Positions 37,948 to 50,548 of a stretch of DNA of 64,000 nucleotides are shown piece after piece (the first letter of the stretch is position 1; each line of letters opens with the position of its first letter). The translations under genes and the position numbers were made by a program. The notes below the pieces were generated by a model. That model saw nothing but the letters and a program-made list of their open reading frames with translations. It was not told the origin of the DNA and did no database searches. Source of the DNA: Artocarpus heterophyllus (lineage: Eukaryota; Streptophyta; Magnoliopsida; Rosales; Moraceae); assembly GCA_025403435.1 (NCBI GenBank), contig CM046345.1, forward strand, positions 4,400,258 through 4,464,257. Direction: 5' to 3'.

Positions 37948-39073
37948 TTTTTTGAAGGGGGAATTTCATTGCAATCAACTCCAAAGAGTGATACAACCTA
38001 AAAGAATAATGAAAGACCCAGTAATGCATAATACATGTCTCTCCTTTAGTAAATTCTGATGTCACTCAAGAGGACAGATGTATATCAAAGTCTTGATGTC
38101 GGGATAACACTTTGGTACATTAAGGACGAACATAGGTAAAGTTCTATTTGATCTAACCCAATTCTAAAACTACCAAGGCCTAGATACTGTCGCACTAGCA
38201 CCACCAACAATCACTCCTACAATCAATGGATCTTTTCGATCTATCAGAAGGCAACACTCATCAGCATTAAGGCCATCATCAACCCATCTTGGATAAAACT
38301 GTAGAGGACTAAAACCTTCATCTTGACACAAGACGGACAGATTATACAGACTCTTAAAAGGTCGAAAGAATACCTCTAATATTACAACAACAAAATAACA
38401 AAACACTGAAACCAAACTACTACTAACCGGCGAAAAAGTCACTGGTCTTATTTTACAAACACAAAACATACAATAAAATGAAGGCCGAAAAACGTCTAAG
38501 AACTCGCCTCCGAGTCAGCCGTCGAGGGACCGCTTCCTGCTGCTTGTAGCCAACGCCTCCATCCGGTGGAGCCAGGGGACTTCTCTCAGCCTGGACTGAC
38601 CGGCGCCTCCCCATTCCACTGGAAGCCCCCATCGGGGCAAGCTTCCCCCACCATGGCGCGGTCTCCCCTCCCAGGTGCCGGGCCTCCCCGCCCCTCTCTG
38701 AGCAGACCGTGGAAAAGCCACAACTCTATCACTCCCCACTCCCTCCTGCAGTGGGTCTCCCTCCCTCATCTCGTCAGCCTTGGCCTTCGCCCATTCCGCC
38801 CACAGCATCGTCGGCCAGATGGCGCCGGCGTGAATCCCATCAGACCTCCCTCCACCCCACTCCGGCCTGGCTTCCTCCTCGAGTCCCCGACGATTCCTCC
38901 CACACCCATCTACGATCTGAAGAAACTCCCATCCCTTCTCAACAGCCAGAAGTCAGGCGGCCACCCTGAAGGCAGCGCCGGACGACAGCAATCTGTTAGA
39001 AAAGAAACTCTAGTAGAGTATTTTGGAGAAAACAGCGTTTAAAAGTTCTTTATCTTAGGTTGTAATAATTCGT
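37948..39073 (-). mobile_element. LINE-like insertion with GC-rich body
   Basis: The 1126-bp insertion is flanked by a 16-bp direct repeat, ggatggttaattaatt, at 37932-37947 and 39074-39089. The paralogous unit 2 (about 25960) lacks the insertion. Read on the minus strand it ends gcaatgaaattccccctt followed by an A tract, typical of LINE retrotransposition. Its 5' part (38500-38990) is strikingly GC-rich. The ORFs (97 residues minus at 38515-38808; 158 plus at 38566-39042) show no reverse transcriptase or known domain, so it is a truncated or internally deleted LINE. Confidence 0.7.
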
Positions 39074-39186
39074 GGATGGTTAATTAATTGTTCTTATGTT
39101 TTGCATCAAGGATTAGTAACCACACCCTAAATTTATAATTAATTAAAACCATTTTTTTCTTATTCACATGATGGGTACATTTAGTA

Positions 39187-39213
39187 TATTATATATATAT
39201 ATATATATATATG
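39187..39213. repeat. (AT)n microsatellite
   Basis: A dinucleotide run downstream of the third PR-1 copy. Confidence 0.95.
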
Positions 39214-39532
39214 TATGCACAGACGTTTAATAGTTGACTGTTCTGCGAATGCATGATAATGACCAACTTCTTTTTGATATCAATCCTACTTTAATCACCT
39301 TCAAATTAAATAGCTAAAATGAAGAAAAAATAATAATAAAATATAAGCTTCACCATATTCCACTTTATTTATTCAACCATTCATGCTGCTTTTTTTTTTT
39401 TTTTTCACCTTACAAAACCTGAAAAAACAAACACACATACATATAATTGTCGTCATTGGTCCTCATGAACCTGATCAACAATTATTCTATATTAACAATA
39501 TATATATACATATATATGTATGTATTTATGTA

Positions 39533-40066
39533 TTACTTCGCAGGGTACAAAGATAGTTGCCCGGAGAGATAATAGTAAGGCCTCTGCCCTACAATGTTGC
39601 CCCGGGGATCATAGTTGCAACTAATCAAGGTACCACCATTGTTGCACTTGACCTTAGCACAACCAACCCTAACCGTGTTACGCCACACCACCTGAGTGTA
39701 GTGCCCACAGACCTTGCCAGCAGCACATGAGTTGGAGTAGTAGTCGTAGTAGGCCTTTTCGCTCACCCACATTTTCACGGCTTGTGTGCCGGATAGGTTC
39801 CCACTGCTCCATGCGAGGTTCTCGCCGTAAGGCCCCTGGGAGTGCACCATTCTGCAGTCACCAATATGTTGTTTGAGATATTGTAGCGCGTAAGTCTCTA
39901 ATTTATTGTCCCATGTCAAGGGACCAACCCCAACCTCCTTACGAGCCGAGTTGTGGGCGTTTACGTAGTCCTGTGGCGAGTCTTGGCCGTGGGAGGGTTG
40001 GATAAGGCCGGCTAGGGCTATGGTGATGCATATGAGAGAAAGTGAAAACTTGTATTGGAACCCCAT
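39533..40066 (-). CDS. PR1: Pathogenesis-related protein PR-1 (CAP family), C-terminally extended
   Basis: Intronless secreted CAP protein of 177 residues, the closest paralogue of 26435-26932. Signal peptide at about 1-27 ([20 protein letters not shown], ending PSHGQ). CAP motifs are [24 protein letters not shown] (canonical Thr) and [10 protein letters not shown]. Six conserved cysteines are present. The C-terminus holds [11 protein letters not shown], which fits the CAPE defence-peptide pattern PxGNxxxxxPY after CNYD. It is followed by an unusual tail, [13 protein letters not shown], beyond the usual PY end. The unit 2 paralogue has a stop soon after PY. TATA-like sequence at 40111-40123. 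Probably the best functional PR-1 of the cluster. Confidence 0.95.
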   Translation of the reverse strand: MGFQYKFSLSLICITIALAGLIQPSHGQDSPQDYVNAHNSARKEVGVGPLTWDNKLETYALQYLKQHIGDCRMVHSQGPYGENLAWSSGNLSGTQAVKMWVSEKAYYDYYSNSCAAGKVCGHYTQVVWRNTVRVGCAKVKCNNGGTLISCNYDPRGNIVGQRPYYYLSGQLSLYPAK

Positions 40067-41620
40067 TTTTTTTCCTTTTGCTTTCTAGTATATTGATCGA
40101 GAACGCACCAATATATAAATATTAGTGGGGTATTCATCAATTTGATATCATTTTATGGCTGGAAATATTGTTAAGGGTCGGTTTGATTTAAGATTAGATA
40201 TAATACTTAGGGGTTAATATGAATGTCGTTCACTTCAAATACATTAGTTGGACATCAAACTTTATATATTCTGTGGCATAACTGCTTTGAAACAAGAACA
40301 GGGAAAGGAAATATGAAGAATGAACCGCATCATTAACGGTTCAAAGAAATTGACAAATACGTCTCTTTAATACTCCTACCAATTGTTATTCTGTCTAAAA
40401 CCAACCCATTTCAATTTTCAGAGGATGAATATAGAGTCATGTTGACACAAATGATATTGATAAGGGAGAATTTTTTTTTTTTTAATTGAGAGTGAATCGA
40501 TGTTTTTGATACCTCCTAACTATGTTGGCACCTCCACAAGCTGCGAAAAAAAGTTTCACATGCTTAAAATGAAATCATAAACTTTTGACCACTATGCATT
40601 AAAGAGGCAAGAGAGGACACATTTTTTTCTTTTTAAAAGCAGACAATTGACATTTATAAAGAAACCTCATACATTCTAATTAAATTGGCACGTATTATAT
40701 ACATAAGAAAAAAATAATTAAACTCCCCAATCCTCATGCCAAAGTTGAATTGTAATTTTTTTAGTCTGCATATATAAGAAGTGAGAGTAAACCCCCATGT
40801 TAAAATGGGATATGTAATCTTTTAGAACCCCAAAATTTTTTAAAAAATTGCCCATGACACAGATACAAGAAAGTGGTATAAAGAAAATAGGATTATTTAT
40901 CTTTTATACCTTCTATTTTAAGTTAATTCAAAACTTATAATTTTGGTTTTTAATTTCATCAAATATATACTTTTAGATTAAGTTTAATACACAAATTTAT
41001 ATCTTAGTTCAGCCAATAGTTAATTTTGATCTTTTAAACGACCAAATTATTCTTAAGTAAAATAGAAAAAATTAAAACTTTTAAAAAATAAAAAGAAAGC
41101 CAAAATAAAAATACAAACACACAAAATCCTTATTTTTGAGGGTATTCTATACATTTTTGAAGTAAAAAACTTTAGTATAAATTTTTTTCAAATTTGTAAA
41201 GTTCTCTTATTTGTCAATTTGACGGTATTTTAGGCAATTTCTTAAATCAATTTTGAATGTTGATTAGGAAAAGGTACAAATTTGTGTACTAAATCTAATC
41301 TGAAGGTATAAATTTAATAAGATCTAAAACAAAAATATAGTATTTGAATAAACCTAAAATATAAGGTATAAAACGGTAAATAACCTAAGAAAATAAATAG
41401 CTATTTAGATTGTTGATTTGAACTTGGAATATTATAGCAAAATCAATCCAAACTTTATAGCAATTTAAATTTTGTAATATAAAACTGATCTACAATAAAA
41501 TTGGTTCAAATTAAAATGAGTTAGGTTGCAAATGTCATATTTATAGTTTCAACGGGCCTTTCTGCAGCCTTCTGTAAGGCAAAGGAAAAGATTAAAAAAA
41601 TAAATTAAATAGGGCCCGCC
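40067..41620. other. Spacer of duplication unit 3
   Basis: AT-rich spacer homologous to 27003-28367, enlarged by the MITE at 40890-41386. No gene. Confidence 0.6.
40890..41386. mobile_element. Mutator-type MITE
   Basis: The 497-bp insertion is flanked by the perfect 9-bp direct repeat aagaaaata (40881-40889 and 41387-41395). The terminal inverted repeats are about 42 bp with few mismatches; both ends share ttttatacctt and attcaaa. The paralogous site at 28139 carries a single uninterrupted aagaaaata. A 9-bp duplication with long TIRs is the Mutator-like signature. Confidence 0.85.
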
Positions 41621-42059
41621 AGCATAGAAAAATTATCAATACATATCCAGCCCAGCATCAAGATAAGGCTAGAAAGAAGATCAGACCCACAAGAATCAAT
41701 AATTACAAAAAGAGCACTTTAACCCATAATCAACGGAGCAAGACTTTTTTTTGTTAGTACGAACACTACGTTAAAAAGTATTAACAGATTTTACTGCATG
41801 TAAGTATTGTTACATGTTTTAATTATTGAATGGAGGTGTAGTGACATAAATTTCAAAATTTTAGCGAGGCACAATAATAGTTTATGATAAAAAATTAAAA
41901 CTTTAAAAGTTGAATAGAAATATGTGTCCTCACTCAATAATATGTGGGTCCGTCGCAGTCCTAATAACACAGATTATTATGTGCGATAGGATTAGTACCT
42001 TTATTAGGGACCCAAACCAAAAGAAAAAATGGGCTGCAAAAAATCCAGAAAAGCGTGGA

Positions 42060-42184
42060 ACAAAAGCGACAAAGACCAGTGCCCCCCACCCCACACAACA
42101 CCACCACTTATGGACATGTTACTTTCACCGGAAATAGGCCCTAGAACCTCACAAACGAGTCTTTCCAGGAAGCATTGCTCATTC
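42060..42184 (-). pseudogene. Antisense relic of HSD exon 6, copy 2
   Basis: Homologous to the other relics and to exon 6 on the minus strand (gagcaatgcttcctggaaag, cctatttccggtgaaagta, acatgtccat). Interrupted by stops. Confidence 0.6.
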
Positions 42185-42755
42185 TGGGACAGATTCAGAA
42201 AACTTTTTCATTAGGAGCTAGAGCAAATTCAAAGCTTTGAACTAAACTTAGTTGTGTTACATGGTGCTTTTAAGTCGATTAAGGATCTTAAAGTGTGCAC
42301 ATAGTTCACATCATATAAGCTCGTTTGAAAGAAAAGTTTGATATTTGAGATGACGATGAAAATCTTTCCAATAATCTATATTTGTGTTAACAAATACTAT
42401 TATTCGTATTCGGAGTGATATATGGTTAATTAAACTATTAAGTCACGTGCACAAAGGCATTTCCTTTTAAATTTGGACATGTTTCCTCAATTTGTAAGTA
42501 CTCAAAGACTAATTAATCAAAATTAAAATTTTAAGAATAACAAATTAACCAAGTAATCATTAAAATTTTCAGGGATAAAACGTCAAAAAATGTTTAATAA
42601 TACAATTATACCAACCAAAAACATAAAAAATTAATTTCTATATGCAATCAGAAAGAAAAAGAAAAAAGCCCCTAAAAGTAGAAAGAAAAGAAAAGGAAAA
42701 ATAGTGAAAAATTCAACAAAAACCTCACATCTCATAGTTCTCCACTCCCCAAACC

Positions 42756-42892
42756 ATGGATTTAATCCACTCTTTCATGAAAATTATTGAATTTGATCCC
42801 ATATCTATAGTGCTCATTTTACTCGTTTTGCTTCTTCCTATATATCTTCATGTATTGAAGTTCCTCATATTTCGCAAAACAATGGATTAGAT
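42756..42892 (+). pseudogene. HSD N-terminal stump, copy 2
   Basis: Encodes MDLIHSFMKIIEF then a hydrophobic stretch and ends MD-stop at the second MDLI motif. Homology to HSD stops there. Only the first of the two anchor repeats survives and no catalytic exons follow. Confidence 0.85.
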
Positions 42893-43082
42893 TGGAGGAA
42901 ACCACGTCATTTTGCTTATGTGGTACACTCGTCTAATAAAATTATTATATTTGTACACTTTGTTTGTGTCAGCTTGTTGTAGTCATATTTCTCTATCCTA
43001 ATAACAGAGATTATCATGTGCTAAAAGATTAGCACCTTTATGAAGGACCCAAACCAAAAAAAAAAAAAAAAGGAGAAAAAAA

Positions 43083-43210
43083 AGCCAGACAAATGTGCAA
43101 CGAGAGCAACAAACACAAGTGCCCCCCAATCACCACCTATGGACATGTTATTTTCACCAGAAATAGCCACTGGAACCACACAACGAGTCTTTCCAACAAG
43201 CATTGCTCAC
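43083..43210 (-). pseudogene. Antisense relic of HSD exon 6, copy 3
   Basis: The best preserved relic. In the exon 6 reading frame it gives WFQWLFLVKITCP, a stop, then VVIGG, where the intact gene has WFRWIFPVKMMCPEVIEWG; the Glu codon has become TAG. It precedes the third HSD copy. Confidence 0.7.
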
Positions 43211-43792
43211 TCCGGGACGGAGTCAAAAATCTTTTTCTTGAGGAGGTTGAGTTAATTCAAAATTTTGAACTAAAATTAGTAGTGTTGTATCGTGCTTTTA
43301 AGTCAATTAAGGATGTTAAAGTTTGGACAAAAATTGCCTTAGTTCACGAGCTGGTTTGAAAGAAAAGTGTGAATTTTTAGACCATGGTTAAGCATCTTTT
43401 CAATAATTGGTATTTATATCAACGAATGCTATTGTTCCCATCCCAAGTGGTATATGATTTATTACACAATCAATTGATGCACAAAGGCATTTCTTTTTAA
43501 ATTTTAACACGTTTCATCCATTTATAAGCACTAAAAAGACTAATTTCTTAAAATTAAAAGCTTAAAAAGAACTAAACAACAAGTAATCACTAAAATTTTC
43601 AAGGACAAAACGTCAAAAACTGTTTAATAATATAATTATGCCAACCAACAACATAAAAGCATAATTTATATATGCAATCAAAAAGAAAAAGAAAAAATCC
43701 CCTAAAAAAAGAAAGTAAGAAAAGAACAAAATAGTGAAAAATTCAACAAAAACATCACTTATCTTAGCTCTCCACTCCTCAGAGCCCAGACC

Positions 43793-44104
43793 ATGGATTT
43801 AATCCACTCTTTCATGAAAAATATTGAATTTCATCCTATATCTGTAGTGCTCATGTTACTTATCATTTTGCTTCTTCCAATATATCATGATGTATTGAGG
43901 TTCCTCATATTTCGCCAAACAATGGATTTGATCCACACTTTTATGAACATTGCAGTTAATCCTATAGTACTCATTCCACTCCTTTTCTTCTTTCCAATAT
44001 ATCAACCACTCAAGTTTATAAGTTTTATTTAAAAATCCATATGCAGTGAAAATGTAGCTGGGAAAGTTGTGCTCATTACTGGAGCAGCTTCAGGCATTGG
44101 CGAG
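43793..44104 (+). pseudogene. HSD exon 1, copy 3 (interrupted)
   Basis: A full exon 1 with both MDLIH anchor repeats (the second Met retained) up to the nucleotide-binding text GAASGIGE and a splice donor gttcat. A TAA at 44030-44032 interrupts it. Downstream exons are absent; the nested retrotransposons begin at 44196. Confidence 0.88.
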
Positions 44105-44375
44105 GTTCATATATACACATACACAAACGCACGTACGTACGTATACGTACTGATTTATATATGCACATAAACATATAAAATATTTGCACGTGCATTGATG
44201 CAACGGAAGCGTAAAAAAAAATAACGGGATAAATTATTAGAATCCGTTAATTTTCTATGAATACAGGAAAGTTCTATTAATTCAATCAAAATACTAGAAA
44301 GAACTTTTATAAATCTGTTGATTCATTCAGAATATCAGGGCAATTGGTGTCAAGCACTTGTTAATTCTACATAAT

Positions 44376-46542
44376 TGTCACGTCCCGGAATACGGGAGGT
44401 GACGTGGCGGATTATTTAAATTAATTAAAAGATGAATTTAATTAAAAACAAAAATTTTAGGGGTTAAGTCAAATATATAAAAATATAAAAGTTTCAAAAA
44501 GACCATTTTGTAAAAGAATTCATAATCTTTGAACAGATAAATTCGTTGAACAGAAAACAAATAATAAATATAGCGAGTATGGGTCCCACTGACCTACAAC
44601 TTGTACACACACATTATACTGACAATATAATAATACAACTACAGTCTAAGCACAGAGAAAGTTAGAAACATTTCATGCCTTGTTCAAATAATACAATTAA
44701 TCTACTAATCATTCTACTGCTCCTAAGTTCTGTCCGTTAAGTTCTCTCTGAACCTAAGTGGGAATCCACCTAGAGGGGGGAAAATTTAAGAAAATAAAGA
44801 AAATGTGAGCGAAAGGCTCAGTAGGACTATATTTTAATAAATCATTTAATTTAAAGAAAAGTGCAACTATTCAGGGAATTATTTAAAAGAAACCTTGAAT
44901 AAATAAATTTAATAAAACTATTCTTGCTCAAAACAGTTTATTCGGTCGACCATAAATACATTATTTTCTTTTCCTAGGCAAACCACATGTATATCACCAC
45001 CGTAGTAGCTTAGCTGGGTTTCGGGACCTGCCCCGAAGGTCAATCGTTACACGACCCGATCTTTGATATGGCATCATGCCCTTATATTCATTTCTATTAT
45101 CATACAAGGTCCATTTACCAGATATTCTCATTAACATTCATTATGAAGTTCATTATGAAGTTCATCTCGGTTCATGGTTTACAAAAATAAAACCGATAAA
45201 TTTCATTTTCAATCAATCGTTGAAAACACTTTTATAGAAACCCTTTTCAAAGCCAAATCATTTTGAAACTGGGTTACCAAAGAAAAGATAGAAGTCTTAC
45301 ATCGATACTCGTGCCGTTGCCCCACACCGTAATCCCAGTCCGCTATACGTTAGGTCCGCGGAACCACGAACGATCCTAGACATACACTAAGTCAATCAAT
45401 ATCTAGTTCGAGACATTCTATGTTACTAAACCATTTCGTGATGTCCTAGTGTGCCATTTGTATCTTTAAAATCATTTTTCAAGGTTGGAATTTCAATCGA
45501 GGTTCAAAACAGTAAAAACTGGTGAAAATCACAAAATTTTCCTATGCTCTGCCGGACGCCCTGCTTTGGCCCGCCGAACTGTGCAGTTCGGCTTGCTAAA
45601 AATCAAGTCTGATCGGCCAGACATTTTTCAGGTTCGGCCTAATGAACGGATGAGTCCGACCTACCGATCCTTTGAATCCGGCCTGTCGAACTAGAGAAAC
45701 CCAAAAATCCTAGCCACGGGTTTTGGTTCTCCCAAAATCCAAATCTTGATTTTAACCTGTTTCTCTCAAATCTCAGGCATGAAAAACAATCACAGATGAT
45801 AGAAAAGCATAATAGAACACTTTTAAACTTACTTAAACAAGATTTAAACACAAAAATCCCAAAAATCCAAAAATGGGAGAAAATGAGGAAAAATGAAAAA
45901 TCTTGAATCAAATCAGTTTTTCTTCAATCCAAGCTTAGATTCTAGGTGTTCTAAGTTCCTTTAACTCAAATCACGGGTTTTCTAAGCTCAAACAAACTTA
46001 TATTTTGAAAATGCACGAAAATTGAAAATTTAGAAAAAGTTTAGAAATTTCAAAACTAACCTCGAATCGAAGCTTTGAATCACGTTCTTGGTTGCTAAAT
46101 CACGTCCCCGAGCTTCTTACTCGCTAACCCGACGCTTGGATTCAAATTTTATTTCAAATATTTGAGTGAAATTGAGAGAGAAGAGGAGAGAGCAAGAGAG
46201 AATGAGGGAGAGGCCACGGGAAGAGAGAGAGTGAACCAAAGAGAGGGAGAGGAGAGAGAATAAGTAGAGAGAAATGGTGGGCAGTTTTACTGTGCGAAAA
46301 CCATGTGCCACTCACGGTTTTGTAAAACGGAATATTTTTAATATTTTACAAACTGTTGTGTTTTAAAAACTCAAAATAATATTTTAAAATAATAAGGAAT
46401 CATTAGGATTCATTAAATTAACAAAACAACCTAAAATTTAAAATTTAACCAAATGATCAAATTAACATTGAAACATTAATCATGGCACACTAATTCATCA
46501 TCTTACATTACAATATCATTAAATTAATCTTGGGGAGTTACA
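44376..46542 (-). repeat. 3' LTR of the chromovirus
   Basis: In plus-strand reading it starts tgtcacgtcccgg and ends ggggagttaca. The polypurine tract lies just inside at about 46545-46560 (ttttaggggtggagag on the minus strand). Confidence 0.9.
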
Positions 46543-46590
46543 ACTCTCCACCCCTAAAAGAAATTTCGCCCTCAAAATTTATATTTCATT

Positions 46591-47763
46591 TCAGAAACAA
46601 AACAAATGCGGATATAATTTTCGCATACCCGACTCTAGTTCCCAAGTGGCTTCATCAACCCCGTGATGTTGCCACACGACCTTTACCAACGGTATCTCAC
46701 GACGACGCAAACTGATCATTTTTTGAATGATGATCTGAATCGGCACCTCTTTGTACGTTGTATCTTCCTGAACCTGCACATCACGAAATGAAACTATCTT
46801 TCCCTGCTCAGGCGGACACTTCCTAAGCATCGACACATGGAACACATCATGAACATGAGAGAATTCGGGCGGAAGGTCGAGCCGATAAGCAACCACACCA
46901 ATACGCTGAGTGATCTCGAACGGTCCAATATACCTCGGTGCAAGCTTTCCACTCACTCCGAACTGCATAGTTCCTTTACGATGTGATACCTTTAAGAGAA
47001 CGAAATCTCCTACCGCGAACTCTAAGAGTCTACGTCTTCTATCCGCATAACTCTTCTGTCGACTCTGAGCTGCCCTCAATCGATCTCGAATCACGGCGAC
47101 TTTCTCATTGCTATCATGGATCTCATCTGGCCCAAGAATAACCCTGTCTTTCGGCTCTGCCCAACACATCGGTGACTGACACAGTCGCCCATACAACGCC
47201 TCAAACGGTGCCATACCAATACTTGTCTGATAGCTATTGTTGTACGCAAACTCTACTAGATGCAAATATTTCTTCCAATTTCTGTCAAAGTCTAACGCAC
47301 AGGCACGCAACATATCCTCGAGAATCTGAATAACCCGCTCGGACTGCCCATCAGTCTAAGGATGAAACGCCATGTTGAAGTTCAAATCTGTACCTAAAGC
47401 CTCCTGAAAAATCCTCCAGTACTTAGCATTAAACCTGGTGTCTCGATTAGAAGTGATGGACAAGGGAACTCCATGGAACCTCACTATGTTTTGCAGATAC
47501 AAATCCCCAAGAATCCTCCTTGAACATGTCGACCTGAACGGAATGAAATGCGTCAATTTCGTCAACCTGTCGACCATGACCCAAACTACATCATGCCACT
47601 GCTCCGTCCTCGGCAAACTTGTGAGAAAATCCATCGTCATATGCTCCCATTTCCACCCTGGAATAAGAAGCGGTTGAAGCTGACCTGCAGGTTTCTGATG
47701 CTCAGCTTTCACCTGAAGACACGTTGCACACTTGGCCACGTACTCATGAACATCTTTCTTCAT
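46591..47763 (-). pseudogene. Chromovirus integrase and chromodomain-like tail
   Basis: Part of the polyprotein, broken between 47313 and 47356. It shows a zinc-binding CATC, the core TMDFLTSLP, and ITSNRDTRF, where Asn replaces the second catalytic Asp. The segment at 46591-47313 covers the integrase end (EFAYNNSYQTSIGMAPFEAL), the GPF motif region (PRYIGPFEI) and a chromodomain-like end (IPLVKVVWQHHGVDEATWE). Confidence 0.85.
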
Positions 47764-47994
47764 GCCTCTCCACCAATATTACCTCTTCAAATCACGATAC
47801 ATCTTTGTGCTCCATGGATGAATGACGAACTAAGACCTATGAGCTTCGTCCAAAATGGCTTTCGTCATCTCTGCGGTAGCTGGAACTGCAAGACGCTCCT
47901 GGAAATACAACGACCCATTTGCATGAACTCTCTATTCTTTAAATCGCTATCTGTTCTGAATCTGTGTCCAAATCCCTCTAAGATGCTGGTCCTA

Positions 47995-49320
47995 TCACTG
48001 ATTTTGCTTCACCGTCTGAACAAGAGCTAGGGTCGCCTCCACATGATATACTGAAACTCGATCATAGTCTTCATGATACCGTAACCAATACTCGCTTACT
48101 GTCGCATCCCTGCTCCAGTCTTCAAGAGTCAAACAAGCGAGAATCCCTGAAGACTTCCTACTAAGCGCATCCGCGACCACATTAGCTTTCCCAAGATGAT
48201 ATTGCAACGCAAAATCATAATCCTCCATATACTCTATCCATCTCCGCTGCCTCAAATTAAGATCCCTCTGAGTGAACAGATACCTCAAACTCTTATGATC
48301 GGAAAAGACCTGAAATAACGCTCCATATAAATAAACCTCCAAATCTTTAGCGCGTGAATCACTACCGCGAGCTCCAAGTCATGAGTAGGATAATTTCACT
48401 CGTGAGGTCGTAGCTGTCTCGATCCGTATGCAACCACGCGTCCATGCTGTATCAACACGCATCCGAGTCTGCGTCCTAAAGCATCTACGTAAACCTCATA
48501 CGGCCCGTCACTGCTAGGAATAACCAACACTGAGGCTGAAGTCAACCGGTTCTTCAATTCCTTAAAAGCAAGCTCACATTTTTCACCCCACTCAAACCTG
48601 ACATTTTTCTTGATCAATCTCGTCAACGGAGCTGCAATCTTCAAAAAATCCTTTACAAATTTCCTGTAATAACCAACAAGACCCAAGAAGCTGCAAATTT
48701 CTACTACATTCCTTGGTCTTTTTCATTCCACTATGGCTTTAATCTTGGACGGATCCACAGAAATACCATGCTCAGAGATGACATGACCCAGAAATTTGAC
48801 CACAGTCAACCAAAACTCGTACTTTTCCCTCTTAGCATACAACTGGTGCTCCTGTAGAATTTGAAGCACGATCCGGAGATGCTGCTCATGCTCCTCCCAA
48901 GTCTTAGAATACACTAGAATGTCATCGATGAACACGATCATGAACTGATCCAGATACGGCCTAAATATCCTGTTCATCAAATCCATGAAAGCTGTCGGAG
49001 TATTCGTTAACCCAAACGACATAACCAAAAACTCAAAATGTCCATACCGGGTCCTAAAAGCTGTCTTGGGAATATCCTCTTCTTTAATCCTGAGTTGATG
49101 GTACCCTGAACGCAAATCAATCTTTGAGAAGTATCGCGAACCTCCCAACTGATCAAACAACTCGTCGATCCTAGGCAAGGGATACTTATTCTTCACTGTG
49201 ACATGATTCAGCTATCGATAATCTACACACAACCTAAGAGTCCCATCATGTTTCTTAGCAAACAAAACCGGTGCTCCCCACGGAGATATGCTATTCCAAA
49301 TATACCCTTTATCAGCAAGC
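47995..49320 (-). pseudogene. Chromovirus reverse transcriptase and RNase H
   Basis: RT is legible from [20 protein letters not shown] through [14 protein letters not shown] to [11 protein letters not shown] (active-site IDD). It is followed by RNase H (YEVYVDALGRRLGCVLIQHG and [11 protein letters not shown]). Stops lie at 49212-49214 (Gln to stop before LNHVT), after AIVE at about 48708-48722, and at 48395. Inactive. Confidence 0.88.
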
Positions 49321-50460
49321 TCTTGAAGTTACTTCCTCAATTCTTTCATTTCTGTCGATACTGTTGAGACAGAGATGACTGCACACTAGCTGCACTCGGT
49401 GCTCGATACTGAGGGACGCTACGCAGAAAATGCTACGGCTGTTGTCCTCGTGTCGAATATGAAAACTGCTGAGGAAAGAACTGAGGATACTGCAACTGCG
49501 GATACTGTTGAGGCAGAGGTAGGGTCTGAGGCTTAGACTGATGACTAGCATCTTCTTCGGTCTGAGATCCAAGACGGGCACTCCTGATCAGGCAATTCCT
49601 CTTGATGTGTCCTGGCTGCTGACAAAAATGACAATGGAAGCTGTAGGGATTACTGCGCTTGCTGCCAGATGAACTGCTGCTACCACTGTTCGCGCCACCC
49701 TGCTTGTTCTTCCCTAGAGTTGGATGGCTACTGGTGCTCTTCCTACCGCTCCTCTGTGATCCTCCTGAAGCCTTTGCTCGATCCTCACAATACTACGCAT
49801 AATCATTCTCCACTGATATTGCTGACGACACAAGCTCTTCAAAACTTCTAAGTCGTAGAGCAACCACCTGTCGCCGAATAGGAGCCTTGAGCCCTTCCTG
49901 AAACTTAATGCACCTTTCGCGTTCCAATGCCACTACTGATGGAGCAAACCTGGCCAACTCATTAAATCTTGCCTCATATTCCCGAACTGACAAATCACCT
50001 TGCTGCAACTTGTAGAACTCAGCTGCCTTCTGATCTCTATACCCCTGCGAAAAATAACGGTCATAGCACAGCTCCTCGAATCTGTCCCAACTGATATCGC
50101 CACCGTGTTTCAAACGCTTAGCTTGTTTCCACCAAGTATTAGCACCACCCTCGAGCTTATATGCAGCAAATTCCACACGGTATTCATCAGACACACCAAG
50201 GGTATCTAAATGCTTCACGATCGAGTCTAACCAATATTCTGCCAACTGTGGATCCCCATTACAATCAAAAGTCAGAATAGACGCACGCTGAAATTCTTTA
50301 AAATACGTATGCCGACGACCAACATCAGAATTCTTTGGTCTCGCCCTAGCTGCCATCTGTCGAAAAGCCGTAAACATAGACCTCATCATGCCCTCATTGT
50401 TTTCGAACTCGGCGTCAGCTGTCGAACGACGTCTAGGTGCTATTCTCTCACTTCTGAAAA
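49320..50460 (-). pseudogene. Chromovirus gag with zinc knuckle
   Basis: The retrotransposon gag core is at 49793-50389 (ILTFDCNGDPQLAEYWLDSI, ANTWWKQAKRL, SWDRFEELCYDRYF). After a stop comes a zinc knuckle CHFCQQPGHIKRNC at about 49600. No protease DSG/DTG motif follows. Confidence 0.85.
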
Positions 50461-50532
50461 CAAAATTTAGACTATCAGAGGTATTTCATTGTCGTACCTA
50501 TGTGTGCATAATTCCCAAGGTTCATAACCTTG

Positions 50533-50545
50533 AGCTCTGATACCA
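50533..50545 (-). other. Primer-binding site, initiator-Met tRNA type
   Basis: Reads tggtatcagagct on the minus strand, 3 bases from the end of the 5' LTR, complementary to the 3' end of plant initiator tRNA-Met. Confidence 0.9.
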
Positions 50546-50548
50546 TTC

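Noticed and set aside
38566..39042. 158-residue plus-strand ORF in the GC-rich block
   Set aside because: GC-rich DNA keeps several frames open; both strands have overlapping ORFs and no motif is recognised. Treated as part of the LINE-like insertion.
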